A stretch of DNA of 64,000 bases, taken from positions 64,052,515-64,116,514 of the forward strand of contig CM075760.1 in the NCBI GenBank assembly GCA_037974335.1, given 5' to 3'. This DNA is from Prionace glauca (taxonomy: Eukaryota; Chordata; Chondrichthyes; Carcharhiniformes; Carcharhinidae). The notes under the pieces were generated by a model that saw nothing but the letters and a program-made list of their open reading frames with translations, was not told the DNA's origin and made no database searches. The translations under genes and the position numbers were made by a program. This document shows, in pieces, positions 20,401 to 30,999 of this stretch; within the stretch, counting starts at the first letter, position 1; every line of letters starts with the position of its first letter.

Positions 20401-21060
20401 TGAGATTTTCTGCATTTCATCAATCACCACAGGATTCCTTTCACAGAGTGCATCGCTGAAAGGACTTTCTATGTGATGTTCCTGAGCAGAACATTCATGT
20501 TTTGAGACATGTCTCAAAACTCATCATTCAGAAACTGAGCTGGTGCCTCAGGTTCAGCTCCAAGGGAAAGTTTACTGTTGGGATATGATGGCATCCTCCA
20601 ATAATTTTTATACATTGTACACTCTGCACTAGTCTCTTGTATGAGTCTTGTATACCCTTCATCATCTGCTCCTGTATCTTGAAGCAGGACTTTTCAATCT
20701 TTGACAAATAGTGTGAACAAATCGTCTGTGTAGCTTTAAGATAATTTACATCTTTCCCTTCTGATTTTTATCAAAGCTCGCATTATTCCTTCTCAAACAT
20801 TCAGATCGGAAACGTCAGGTATTTTCACTGTTACCACATCATAATCCTGACTGCCTTATGGTGAAGGAGGAAACTAGTTCCGATCTTTACTTGGTATAGA
20901 TTTATTCATAGAGTGAAACATTACAGGTATATCACTCTTAATGACAGAGCATGGAATAGTATTGTCTATATGTGCTCATGTAAACATCTAATCAATGCCC
21001 ACTGCTTGTATATATTTTCCCCAAATTATACAATTAACACCCAGAGTATTTAAAAGGTCT
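20401..21060. other. No feature recognised
   Basis: AT-rich unassigned sequence between a LINE fragment and the 3' end of the ZNF on the minus strand. No repeat or gene seen. Confidence 0.4.
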
Positions 21061-21086
21061 GTAATCAGTGTGACTGCCATAATGTC

Positions 21087-22280
21087 TTAGCAGGTTGGAT
21101 GTCTCAGTGAATCCTTTCCTACACTCAGAGCAGGTGAACAGCCTCTCTCCTCCGTGTGAACTTGCTTGTGTTTCCGCAGGCTGGAAGGATCAGCAAATCC
21201 CTTCCCACAGTCAGAAAAGGTGAAAGGCTTCTCCCTAGTGTGAACTCGATGGTGCGCGCGCAGACTAGACGACTCAGTGAATCCCTTCCCACATACACAG
21301 CAGGCGAACGGCCTCTCCGCAGTGTGAACTCGCCGGTGTTTCCAGAGGCTGGAGGGATCAGTGAATCTCTTCCCACACTCAGTGCAACTGAACGGTCTTT
21401 CTCCAGAGTGAATTCGCTGGTGTGTCAGCAGACTAGTGGACCTAGTAAATCTCTTCCCACACACAGAGCAGGGGAACGGCCTCTCTCCAGTGTGAACTGC
21501 CTGGTGTCGCAGCAAGGTTGATAACTGAGTGAATCCCTTCCCACACACGGAGCAGGTGAATGACCTCTCCCCAGTGTGAACTGCCTGGTGGTTCTGCAGG
21601 GTAGATGATGTACTGAATCCTCTTCCACACACGGTGCAGGTGAATGGCCTGTCTCCGGTGTGGACTCGCTGGTGTATCAGCAGGTGAGATGACCGAGTGA
21701 ATCCCTTCCCGCAGTCAGAGCAGGCGTACGGCCTCTCCCCGGTGTGAACTCTCCGGTGCTTCTGCAGAGCAGAGGAATTACTGAATCCCTTCCCACACTC
21801 TGAGCAGCTGAGCACTTTCTCCCGGGCGTGTATTCGCTGGTGTCTCCGCAGGTTGGTCGAAAGAGTGAATCCCTTCCCACACACGGAGCAAGGGAATGAC
21901 CTCTCCCTGGTGTGAACTCGCTTGTGTCTCCGGAGGCTGGTCAAATCCCCGAACCCCTTCCCACACTCAATGCAGGTGAAAGGCCTCTCCCCCATGTGAA
22001 TGCGGCTGTGCGTCAGAAGACGGGAGGAATCAGTGAATCCCTTCCCACATTCAGAGCAGGTGAACGGCCTCTCCCCAGTGTGGATTTTCTGATGGGTCAG
22101 CAGGTTGGATAGCTGAGAGAATCCCTTCCCACAATCAGGGCAGGTGAATGGCTTCTCCCCAGTGTGACTGCGTCGATGGATCTCCAGCTCACACGGTGCT
22201 TTGAATCCTTTCCCACAGTCCCCACATTTCCACTGTTTCTCCCTGATGCGGGGGGCCTGCTGTCCCTCCAGGTTTGACAA
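21087..22280 (-). CDS. C2H2 zinc-finger protein (13 fingers), no ATG at the 5' end
   Basis: A 397-codon open frame of tandem C2H2 fingers. Fingers 1-12 ([10 protein letters not shown] to FACCVCGKGF) are canonical, and finger 13 has Phe for the first Cys (FTFSDCGKGF). The next finger is lost to a two-base gain in a 'gagagag' run near 21145. The alternative frame shows FTCSECRKGFTETSNLL. The frame opens directly after a TGA at 22281-22283 with TTG, and the first ATG is codon 96 (21995), after finger 3. The family's usual leader and first finger upstream are recognisable but degraded. The exon begins at 22579 (acceptor 'cttctttcacag'). Either initiation is non-AUG, or translation starts at codon 96, or the gene is decaying. 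Confidence 0.75.
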   Translation of the reverse strand: MSNLEGQQAPRIREKQWKCGDCGKGFKAPCELEIHRRSHTGEKPFTCPDCGKGFSQLSNLLTHQKIHTGERPFTCSECGKGFTDSSRLLTHSRIHMGERPFTCIECGKGFGDLTSLRRHKRVHTRERSFPCSVCGKGFTLSTNLRRHQRIHAREKVLSCSECGKGFSNSSALQKHRRVHTGERPYACSDCGKGFTRSSHLLIHQRVHTGDRPFTCTVCGRGFSTSSTLQNHQAVHTGERSFTCSVCGKGFTQLSTLLRHQAVHTGERPFPCSVCGKRFTRSTSLLTHQRIHSGERPFSCTECGKRFTDPSSLWKHRRVHTAERPFACCVCGKGFTESSSLRAHHRVHTREKPFTFSDCGKGFADPSSLRKHKQVHTEERGCSPALSVGKDSLRHPTC

Positions 22281-22579
22281 TCAGATGAAGCCTCACCCTG
22301 ACCTAGAACAGATGCACAGTCCCTCTCAATGTAAACGGTGCAATGCTTTTCAGACTGTGTTACCTGAACACACACGCAGGTTTGTACTTCTCGCTGCTTT
22401 TCCAGTCACACTGATGTTCAATCTTTTCCCAGAGACAGAAAACAAAAACAAAAAAATCTCCTTTTAGAGTCCAAGGCCGATGATATTCACGTTGTGATTA
22501 AATCGAGTGAATCTATCAGATCTGAACGTGATGTTTTGTTTTGATATTTCTGTCCTGTAAATCCTCCGCTTCTAATATC
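22281..22579 (-). pseudogene. Degraded leader and first finger of the ZNF
   Basis: Between the acceptor at 22579 and the open finger frame lies text that aligns by eye with the ZNF leader and first finger ('ctgtgcatctgttct', 'gaggcttcatctgattg') but out of frame. The ATG found in paralogs ('aacatggaagga') is replaced by unrelated bases. Confidence 0.5.
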
Positions 22580-22738
22580 CTGTGAAAGAAGTTTACAAAA
22601 ATCAATGCTGTGTGCATAGAAAAGAAATTCAGAATGGACAATTCTTGATTAAACTATTTTTTTATTCCTGAAAAGATGTAAATTTCTGTCCCACACATTC
22701 TTCACCAAATAGTCACTCTCCTGATTCTGCTGGTTAAC

Positions 22739-23360
22739 AACATAAGAACATAAGAAATAGGAGCAGGAGTGGGCCATCTAGCCCTTCGAGCCTGCCCCGC
22801 CATTCAATAAGATCATGGCTGATCTGAAGTGGATCACTTCCACTTTCCCGCTTTCTCCCCATAACCCTTAATTCCCTTGTCTATCAGAAACCTATCTACT
22901 CATGACTTAAATATAGTTAGCGAGGTAGCCTCCACCACTTCAACGCGCAGAGAATTCCAGAGATTCACCACCCTTTGAGTGAAGAAGTTCCTCCTCAACT
23001 CTGATCTAAACTGCCCCCTCTTATCTTGAGGCTGTGCCCTCTAGTCCTGCTGTCCTTTCTGAGCGGGAAGAATCTCTCTACCTCTACCCTATCCATCCCC
23101 TTTATTATCTTATATGTCTCTATGAGATCCCCCCTCATCCTTCTAAACTCCAATGAGTACAGACCCAGTCTATTCAGCCTCTCTTCATAGTCCAATCCCC
23201 TCATCTCCGGTATCAGCCTAGTCAACATCCTCTGCACTCCCTCCAAGGCCAATATATTCTTGCGCAAGTGCGGGAACCAAAACGGCACACAGTACTCCAG
23301 CTGTGGCCTCACCAGTGCCTTGTACAGTTGCAGCAAGACCTCCCTGCTCTTATATTTGGT
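22739..23360 (-). mobile_element. CR1-like LINE (family A) 3' fragment
   Basis: The tail 'acataagaaataggagcag' at 22745 is followed on the minus strand by the ORF2 C-terminal code (LVRPQLEYCVPFWFPHLRKN, GDLIETYKIIKGMDR). Confidence 0.88.
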
Positions 23361-23870
23361 TCATGCTACAAGACACACAGACCTGAAAATCTTCAGGCAA
23401 GCTGTTCACTGATATATCCCTTATATAACTGGACTATAATTTGTGTAAAAGCACTATGTTACTTTATTAGACAGAGGTGGGGAATATGTGTACAAGGTTT
23501 GTTTGGACTTCAAGTGGCCATAAACTGGAATTCACCCCACATGAGGATGGTAGAAGCAGAGAGAACCCATGATTTCAAATAATGTTAGTCATTCAAAACA
23601 AATAAACCTTTAAGGCAGCGATACAGAGGGGGAATTGGACCAACTGGATTGTTCTATGGAGAGTTGACATGGATTTGAATTGCCAAATGGACATTTTTTT
23701 GTGCTGTAAAGTCTGACTGGAAATATATAACATAACTACATTATTATATTCCAAGAATAGAAATAAAAATAAATGTACCTTACTGCAGCATCAACAATAT
23801 ATCCAACATGTGCAATAACGAAACTAGAAATACTTCTCCATAGAGACTGATAATCTTCAAATAAACAATT
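23361..23870. other. No gene; short LINE-tail remnant
   Basis: Mostly AT-rich unassigned bases. Bases 23625-23700 ('gaattggaccaactgg') look like a LINE 3' tail on the plus strand. Confidence 0.4.
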
Positions 23871-23871
23871 T

Positions 23872-25837
23872 AGAACATAGAACATTACAGCACAAACAGG
23901 CCCTTCGGCCCTCGAGTTGCGCCGATCGCATCAACCCCACCAATCTATAGACCTATCTATAACCCCCAATCCCATTAAACCCCATATACTCATCCAGAAG
24001 TCTTTTAAAAGACCCCAGCGAGTTCGCCTCCACCACCGACGACGGCAGCCGATTCCATTCACTCACCACCCTCTGAGTGAAAAACTTACCCCTAACATCA
24101 CCTCTGTACTTCCCTCCCCGCACCTTAAATCTGTGTCCTCTCGTAGCGACCATTTCAACCCGGGGAAATAGCCTCAGAGTCCACCCTATCTATTCCTCTC
24201 AACATTTTATAAACTTCTATCAGGTCGCCTCTCAACCTTCGCCTCTCCAGGGAAAAGAGTCCCAGCTCCCTCAACCTATCTTCATAAGGCATGCCTCCCA
24301 GTCCAGGCAACATCCTTGTAAATCTCCTCTGCACCCTTTCAATAGCTTCTACGTCTTTCCTGTAGTGAGGCGACCAGAACTGTGCACAGTACTCCAAATG
24401 AGGCCTGACGAGGGTCCTGTAAAGTTGCAGCATTACCTCCCGACTCCTAAACTCAATCCCTCGATTAATGAAGGCCAGTACACCATACGCCTTCTTGACC
24501 ACCTCCTCCACCTGCGAGGCCGATTTAAGAGTCCTGTAAACCCGGACCCCGAGATCCTTCTGCTCTTCAACGCTACTAAGACCCCTGCCCTTAATAGTGT
24601 ACTCGTTCATCCCGTTGGTTCTGCCGAAATGGACGACTACACATTTATCCGCGTTGAAGTCCATCTGCCACTTCTCCGCCCATTCCTGCATCCTATCTAT
24701 GTCCTGCTGCAACTTTTGACATCCTTCCAGATCATCCACAACACCGCCGACCTTCGTGTCATCAGCGAACTTGCTAACCCATCCCTCCACTTCCTCATCC
24801 AGGTCATTTATGAAAATGACAAACAGCAAGGGTCCCAGAACAGATCCCTGGGGCACCCCACTGGTGACTGACCTCCATTCCGAAAAAGACCCATCCACAA
24901 CCACTCTCTGCCTTCTGCAGGCAAGCCAGTTCTGGATCCACAAGGCCAAAGGCCCTTGGATCCCATGCCCTCTCACCTTCTCAAGAAGTCTTGCATGGGG
25001 GACCTTATCAAAAGCCTTGCTGAAGTCCATGTACACTACGTCCACGGCACTTCCTTCGTCAATGTGTTCAGTCACATTATCGAAGAACTCAACTAGGCTC
25101 GTAAGGCACGACCTGCCCTTGACAAATCCATGCTGACTATTCCTGATCATGTCAAACCTCTCCAAATGCTCGTAAATCTTGTCCCTCAGAAGCCTCTCCA
25201 TCAGCTTACCAACCACTGAGGTCAGACTCACCGGGCAGTAATTTCCCGGGCTATCTCTGTTCCCTTTCTTGAAAATAGGGACTACATCCGCAATCCTCCA
25301 ATCTTCCGGAACCTCTCCCGTCTCCATTGACGACGCAAAGATCATCGCCAAGGGCTCTGCAATCACTTCCCTGGCCTCCCACAGTACCCTGGGGCACATC
25401 CCATCTGGTCCCGGCGACTTATCTACCTTGATAGAATTCAAAAGTTCTAACACATCCTCCTCCTTAATGTCCACGTACTCAATCTTTTCCACCTGCTGCA
25501 AGTCCATAGCAAGAACTCCCAAATCAGCTTCCACTGTGAATACTGATGCAAAGTACTCATTAAGCACCTCCGCCATTTCTTCTGGTTCTACACAGACCTT
25601 TCCCCCTTCATCTTTTATAGGTCCTATCCTTTCCCTTCTCACCCTTTTACCCTTCACATACTTTTAGAAGGCCTTGGGATTTTCCTTAATCTTACCCGCC
25701 AAGGTCTTCTCATGACCCCTTCTGGCTCTCCTAATTTCCCTTTTAACCTCCTTTCTACAGTCCTTATATTCTTCAAGATCCTTAACCTCTCCTAGTTCCC
25801 TGAACCTTTTGTACACCTTCCCAGACAATTCTAATGG
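23872..25837 (-). mobile_element. CR1-like LINE (family B) with a 500-codon open RT region
   Basis: The plus-strand tail 'tagaacatagaacattaca' marks the 3' end. The frame 25657 to 24155 encodes KSPGPDGMCPRVLWEA, NYCPVSLTSVVGKLMERLL, DFSKAFDKVPHARLLEKV, SGVPQGSVLGPLLFVIFIND and KFADDTKVGG with intact catalytic Asp pair. It ends at QAISPG-like text, and the rest of the C-terminus follows in another frame. It is a different subfamily from family A. Endonuclease and ORF1 are absent. Confidence 0.92.
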
Positions 25838-26100
25838 AATAAAGCAAAGAATAAGGTTTCATTAATTTTATACTTTTACTGCAATAATCAAACTAAAATC
25901 AACATTAATGAAGCATGCATTCACAAACAATGATACTTTTTATAGACAGGGTAAATTTGACTTTAAATACTTCAGATAGGTTCCACAAAAATCACAAACA
26001 TTTACAAATGTTTACAAATATTTACAAACATCACAAACCAGCCTCCCATCCATTGATTCTATCTGCACTTCCCGCTGCCTCGGGGAAGCAACCGGCATAA
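25838..26100. other. AT-rich stretch, no gene
   Basis: Includes a short tandem 'tttacaaat' series at about 26000-26030. No coding signal. Confidence 0.4.
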
Positions 26101-26109
26101 TTAAGGACC

Positions 26110-26400
26110 CCATGCACCCCAAACATTCTCTCTTTCACTTTCTTCTATAGGGAAAAAAGCAAAAGTCTGAAGTCATGTACCAAACACAAGAACAGCTTCT
26201 TCCCTGCTGCTTTCAGACTTTTGAATGGACCTACCTTACATTAAATTGATCTTTCTCTACACCCTAGCTGTGACTGTAAAACTACATTCTGCAGTGTCTT
26301 GTTTCCTTCTCTATGAACAGTATGCTTTGTCTGTATAACATGCAAGAAACAATACTTTTCAGTGTTTGTTAATACGTGTGACAATAATAAATCAAATCAA
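26110..26400 (+). repeat. LINE-type 3' UTR
   Basis: 'cagcttcttccctgctgct', 'cagacttttgaatggacct' and the end 'gtgacaataataaatcaaat' form a 3' end that I recognise as a non-LTR element tail in fishes. A partial reverse copy lies at 28395-28510. Confidence 0.55.
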
Positions 26401-26729
26401 ACATTTCCTCCCTCCACACATTTGGCTCTAATTCCAGTTGCAGAGTTCCACAACTCTCTGTATTTCCCAGGTATAGGTTCAGCTCATTTCCTTTTACAGG
26501 AGGTTGGATTGAACTCTTTTTCCCTGCAGCCCATTTCCACAGACAGCCCCAGGAGTCACAGCCTCCGGATCTCTCACTGGTAGATTTTCCCACTCAGCTG
26601 CTTTTTCCAGCTGCTCAGACTCCCTTCCTCTCCATCTCCCACTCAGCCTCACTATTCACTAAGTGAACTCTTCCCCTTCCCTCCTGAAAACCTCCCTGCC
26701 TGTTCACTGTCTGTAACACAAACTGTTTT

Positions 26730-27370
26730 ACTCACTGATGTGGGGACACAGGAAGAAGGTTCAGTCTGTGTGAAGCTCAACCTCCTACGTCACAAAGCCC
26801 ACCCACTGATTGGCTGGAGTACAAGAGTCCTTCCGGTCTGCCCGGGCTTCCGAATGGCCAGAACTCGGGGGCGGGGCAACAATGACGCTGTGCCCGGGGG
26901 GAGGGGGACGTGACGGTGTCCGGGTCTGCGCACTGGAACCCGGAGACGTCACCGCGGAGCGGAGTGATTCCTTCTGGCTGATTCAGACTGGGCTCCATTG
27001 CGACGTCACAACGCGGAAGCAGTCCGGTGAGCAGACAAACTCCTGTCGTCTGATTCAGGCAGGCCTCCATTGTGACGTCACAAGGCGGAAGTTGTTCAGT
27101 GATCAGAATGATCCCTATTGGCTGACTCAGGCAGGGCACCATTTTGACGTCACAAGGCGGAAGTTGCCCAGTGAGCTTCAGAGTGAAACTTCCTCCTCTG
27201 GGCAACATCTGGGAGGAAATCAATGTCTCCCCCTTTCCATTTCTATTCTCATTCTGGGGGAAATTGGGGAACTGCAGCAACTGAAGGGAAAGGAAGTGAA
27301 TCCAGGGAGGCTGCAGAGTCTGGAAAGGTTACAGACGGACACCGGAATTAGGAGTATCATTAGGCCCAGG
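26730..27370. promoter_or_regulatory. Probable bidirectional ZNF promoter with tandem CRE/ETS units
   Basis: Three consecutive units of about 71 bp (26965-27180) each hold a 'gacgtcac' CRE-type site 5-8 bp from a 'gcggaag' ETS-type site. A fourth CRE-like word lies at 26944 ('gacgtcaccgcg'). The region is CpG-rich against AT-rich flanks. To the right, a donor-like 'cccag/gtatct' at about 27368 could end a first exon for the plus ZNF at 29.7 kb. To the left, a minus-strand donor 'atca/gtgagt' at about 26735 could serve the minus ZNF at 22.3 kb. It lies between two divergent ZNFs. Transcription is not shown by sequence alone. Confidence 0.6.
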
Positions 27371-27399
27371 TATCTTTTTTCTTTCTCTCTCAAAGACAT

Positions 27400-27660
27400 T
27401 GACAACCTTCAACTCCCTAAGTTTGACATTTACTTATCTGGATAATAGGATAGCCTCTTAACCAATGTTCACAATTTAAGGGGGAGTTTTCCTAGGAGAG
27501 GACGAATATTTAAATGAACGTTAAATTAGTATGGGACATAGATATGTTTAACGTAGTTATATGTTATGTATTAGGTTATTTATGCTTCTCTATTTCTTGT
27601 CTTTAAATATACAGCACTTTGTCAATGTTACCTATTTGATTTGATATCCCATATCTAAAA
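27400..27660. other. No feature recognised
   Basis: AT-rich unassigned sequence, intronic if the promoter assignment to the 29.7 kb ZNF is right. Confidence 0.4.
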
Positions 27661-27667
27661 ATGTGCA

Positions 27668-28228
27668 GATGAAAGCAAATTACTGCAGATGCTGGAATCT
27701 GAAACCAAAAGAGAAAATTCTGGAAAATCTCAGCAGGTCTGGTAGCATGTAAGGAGAGGAAAGAGCTGACATTCCGAGTCTAGATGACCGATTGACAATG
27801 CGAAAAGGCATTAAATAGGGGGATATTTATACTGCAGGGTAAGGGACTGAACGATGAGTCATAGACACAGAAACGAGGGGAAAAGGCTGCTAACGGCAGT
27901 CCATAGAGAGAATAACGGGTGTGAATGGCCTAATGGCAGAGAAGCTGAAATCAGAGAGTAAGCTGTGCCAGATGAAAATGGGGGATTGGGGGGAGAATGG
28001 GTGGGAGAGAGGTAATATTTAGAAAAAGGGGAAAAGGGGAAGCACAGGATTTTCTATGGCAATGACTCGTCTTTCATTCCCTCACCCTGCATATGAATAT
28101 TTCCCACTTTCTAGGCCTTTCAGCTTTGACAAAGTGTCATCTCGACTTGAAACATCAGCTCTTTTCTGTCCTTATAGATACTGCCAGACCTGCCAAGATT
28201 TTCCAGCATTTTCTCTTTTGGTTCCAAA
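27668..28228. repeat. Fold-back (inverted-repeat) element
   Basis: The left arm (27668-27790: 'accaaaagagaaaattctgg', 'agcaggtctgg', 'aaagagctgacattc') is matched in reverse complement by the right arm (28125-28228: 'catcagctcttttctgtcc', 'cagacctgcc', 'attttctcttttggttcca'). Arms are about 100-120 bp with about 340 bp between. It looks like a non-autonomous DNA element or MITE. Single arms occur at 240, 42.02 and 42.96 kb. Confidence 0.75.
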
Positions 28229-28510
28229 GATATGTAGATTAGGTTGATTGACCATAATAAATTGGCCACAGTGTCGGGGGATTAGCGGGTAAGTATGTGG
28301 AGTTGCAGGAATAGGTCCTCGGTGGGATTGTGGTTGGTACAGACTCGGTGGGCCGAATGACCTTCTTCTGCACTCTAGGGATTCTATCCTTGGATTAGGG
28401 TATAATGAAAAGTATTGTTTTTTGCATGCTCTCGAGGCAAAGCATACTGTACATAGAAAAGGAAAGGAGAGGGTAGAATAATGTAGTGTAACAGTCATAT
28501 ATATTTCCAG
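28229..28510 (+). repeat. V-SINE-type 3' part, then reverse LINE 3' UTR piece
   Basis: 28229-28385 carries 'gtgggccgaatgacc' and 'tgcactctagggattcta'. 28395-28510 is the reverse complement of the LINE tail at 26.3 kb ('gaaaagtattgttttttgca'). Confidence 0.6.
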
Positions 28511-28799
28511 TGATGCAATCATTACAGCACAGAAGAAATCCATTTGGCAACTCAAATCCATGGCAACTCTCTGTAGAGCAATTCAGACCATTCCATTCTC
28601 CCTCTATATCTTTATTCTCCTGAGTTTCATGTCACAAATAGGCAGTCTTGATGATGATGTGGATGTTATTCAGTCCGCCTTGTTTTCCAACAAGGTGCAT
28701 TCACATGGTGGGTCGTGCGAGGGCTGCTCTTGGATGTTGCATCAAGAGTTGCCTCGTGCTTCATGTCGTTAGTGTGTGCTTAAACTGGACCATCTGACT

Positions 28800-29150
28800 G
28801 GCAACACGACAGCTCAGTGACTATCACTGTTTGCTGTGCAGATACATGGATTTGGGCTGGTGTCTGTGGGAGTTTGCGCATTCTCCCCGTGCTTGCTTGG
28901 GTTTTCTCCGGATGCTCCGGTTTCCTCCCACACCCCCAAAAACATGTTTTTAGCTGATTGGTGTAACAAATTGTCCCTAAATTAGCCTTCCCTCAATCTG
29001 GTTATCGTTCCTTTATTCTGGAGTCCAATAGGTGTAGACAAAGATCAGAGGGAGAAGAGGGAACTCAGAATGTTAAAATGGCAGCGCGGGCTTGTTGGGC
29101 CGAAGGGCCTGTTTCCCGTGCTGTGTTGTTCTTTGTTCTTTGTGTGGCTG
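28800..29150 (+). repeat. V-SINE-type SINE
   Basis: The core blocks 'gagtttgcgcattctcccc', 'gctccggtttcctcccac' and 'tgggccgaagggcctgttt' are present, ending in 'gttctttgttctttgtg'. The 5' head is weak. Confidence 0.8.
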
Positions 29151-29154
29151 GAAG

Positions 29155-29340
29155 CTCACCTTGGAGTGAAATATTTCACTCCAAGACAGTTGCCAGGAAG
29201 AAGGATAGATTTGCTGGTGAGGGAAATGAAGTTGTATAGGGAACTGAAATCAATGGGTTCAGTCTTCCCAGTATTTATATGGAAGAAATTTCTGTTCTTT
29301 TAGTAGTGGATGTCAGACAAGTTAGAATGGTGTGTGAGTT
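29155..29340 (-). mobile_element. L2-like LINE fragment
   Basis: 'ggttcagtcttcccagta' and 'gaagaaatttctgttc' match the L2-like element at 12.8 kb in the same orientation. Confidence 0.5.
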
Positions 29341-29569
29341 AGAAGGGAGCTTGGAGGTGATGGTGTTCACACCTACCTGCTACCTTGGTCCTTACAGATG
29401 ATGGAGATTGAGAGTTTGGGGGATTCTGTCAAAGTTCCTGTTGAGTTTAGATGTTTGAAATCGCTCTCCTTTGCCACTGCCTCTCCCACTTCTCTCTGTC
29501 ACCTCACACAGTGCCCAGATTCTTGTGTAGCCCCAGCCCAGGTGGCACATACCCATCCCTGAAGGACTT

Positions 29570-29640
29570 TAGTGAACCAGTTGGGTTTTTATGACAATTC
29601 AGAAGCTTTTATGTTTATCTTTTCCTCACTCCCACAAAAT
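29570..29640 (-). repeat. SINE core fragment, antisense, upstream of ZNF acceptor
   Basis: 'gtgaaccagttgggttttta' and what follows match the SINE core. The position relative to the acceptor at 29718 is like that at 2.05 kb. Confidence 0.55.
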
Positions 29641-29786
29641 ATCAGACTCAATCAGCTCAATTTCACTACTTGCTTTTGTGGGTTCTTTCTCACTCCCTTT
29701 TCCCTGTTTTAAATCAGTTTGATCGGGTGTTAGAAGAGGAGGATTTGCAGTGGGGAAACGAAAACCAAACATGGTATCTGAACCTG

Positions 29787-30536
29787 ATGGAGTTGGCCAA
29801 GTTATTGTCACCTGAACATCATTGTGTTTTGAATATAGAAGAAAAATGCACCGTTGACAGTGGGGAGAAATTGTACACGTGTTCTGTGTGTGGACAAGAC
29901 TTCAACCAACCATCCAGCCTTTTGGAACATAATTGCAGTCAGAACAAGGAGATGGCATGGAAATGTGGGGACTGTGGGAAGGAATTCAAATACCCATCAC
30001 AGCTGGAAACTCATCGACGCAGTCACACCGGGGAGAGGCCATTCACCTGCTCCCGATGCGGGAGGGGATTCATTCAGTCATCCAGCTTGCGTATACACCA
30101 AAGGATTCACACTAAGGAGAGGCCATTCACCTGCTGTGTGTGTGGGAAGGGCTTCAATCAGTCATTCAACCTCACATTACACCAGCGAGTTCACACTGGG
30201 GAGAGGCCGTTCACTTGCTCCCAGTGTGGGAAGGGATTCAGCCAGCCGGCCAATCTAGCGAAACACCAGCGAATTCACACGGAGGACAGACCATTCACCT
30301 GCCCCGTGTGTGGGAAAAAATTCAAGGAGTCATCCAACCGAGCAAAACACCAGCGGGTTCACACTGGGGAGAGGCCGTTCACCTGCTCCCAGTGTGAGAA
30401 GGGATTCACTCACTCAGCCAATCTGCTGAGACACCAGCGGGTTCACACTGGGGAGAAGCCATACATCTGCTGTGTGTGTGGGAAGGGATTCAGTCAGTCG
30501 TCCACTCTGCTGACACACCAGCGGATTCACAAGTAA
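29787..30536 (+). CDS. C2H2 zinc-finger protein (7 intact fingers plus one degenerate)
   Basis: The exon starts at 29718 after 'gttttaaatcag'. The usual family start codon reads 'aatatagaagaa' here (ATG changed to ATA), so I place the start at the next in-frame ATG upstream within the exon, 29787 (MELAKLLSPEHHCVL), giving about 249 aa. Finger 1 (YTCSVCGQDF ... EHNCSQ) has lost its final His. Fingers 2-8 are canonical with TGERPF-type linkers. The C-terminus is THQRIHK-stop. No effector domain lies in this exon. Unlike three of its relatives, it keeps frame to the end, making it the best candidate for a working ZNF here. Likely promoter: 26.9-27.4 kb. Confidence 0.8.
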   Translation: MELAKLLSPEHHCVLNIEEKCTVDSGEKLYTCSVCGQDFNQPSSLLEHNCSQNKEMAWKCGDCGKEFKYPSQLETHRRSHTGERPFTCSRCGRGFIQSSSLRIHQRIHTKERPFTCCVCGKGFNQSFNLTLHQRVHTGERPFTCSQCGKGFSQPANLAKHQRIHTEDRPFTCPVCGKKFKESSNRAKHQRVHTGERPFTCSQCEKGFTHSANLLRHQRVHTGEKPYICCVCGKGFSQSSTLLTHQRIHK

Positions 30537-30629
30537 CTATTGTGATTGGATTTTGCTGTTTTTCATATTGAGACTGAGTCGCATTTCTTTGGGTCTGTTT
30601 CTGCTGGATTGAAAAATAACCCCAGTTCT

Positions 30630-30965
30630 GTTACATAGAAACATGCGTAGAAAATAGAATCAGGAATAGGCCATTTGGCCCTTCGAGCCTGCCCCACCGT
30701 TCAGGATTATCATGGTTGATCATCAAAATCAATATCCTGATCGTGTTACAACTGTACAAAACTCTGGTGCGGCCGCACTTGGAGTATTGTGTATAGTTCT
30801 GGTCGCCGCATTATAAGAAGGATGTGGAGGCATTGGAAAGGGTGCAAAGGAGGTTTATCAGGATGTTGCCTGGTATGGTGGGAAGGTCTTATGAGGAAAG
30901 GCTGAGGGACTTGAGGTTATTTTCATTGGAGTGAAGAAGGTTACGAGGTGAGAAGAAGGTAGAGG
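30630..30965 (+). mobile_element. LINE fragments
   Basis: 30635-30720 resembles a decayed LINE tail ('ggccatttggcccttcga', reverse orientation). 30740-30965 is ORF2 C-terminal text on the plus strand ('ctctggtgcggccgcactt', 'ggatgttgcctggtatgg'). Confidence 0.65.
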
Positions 30966-30999
30966 ATGTTTCGAGAGTAGCCTAGTACTTTGCGTCTTT

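Noticed and set aside
26810-27445. 211-residue frame in the promoter region
   Set aside because: It follows the three tandem promoter units (repeated CDVTRRKL words) and is better explained by CpG-rich repeated promoter DNA.
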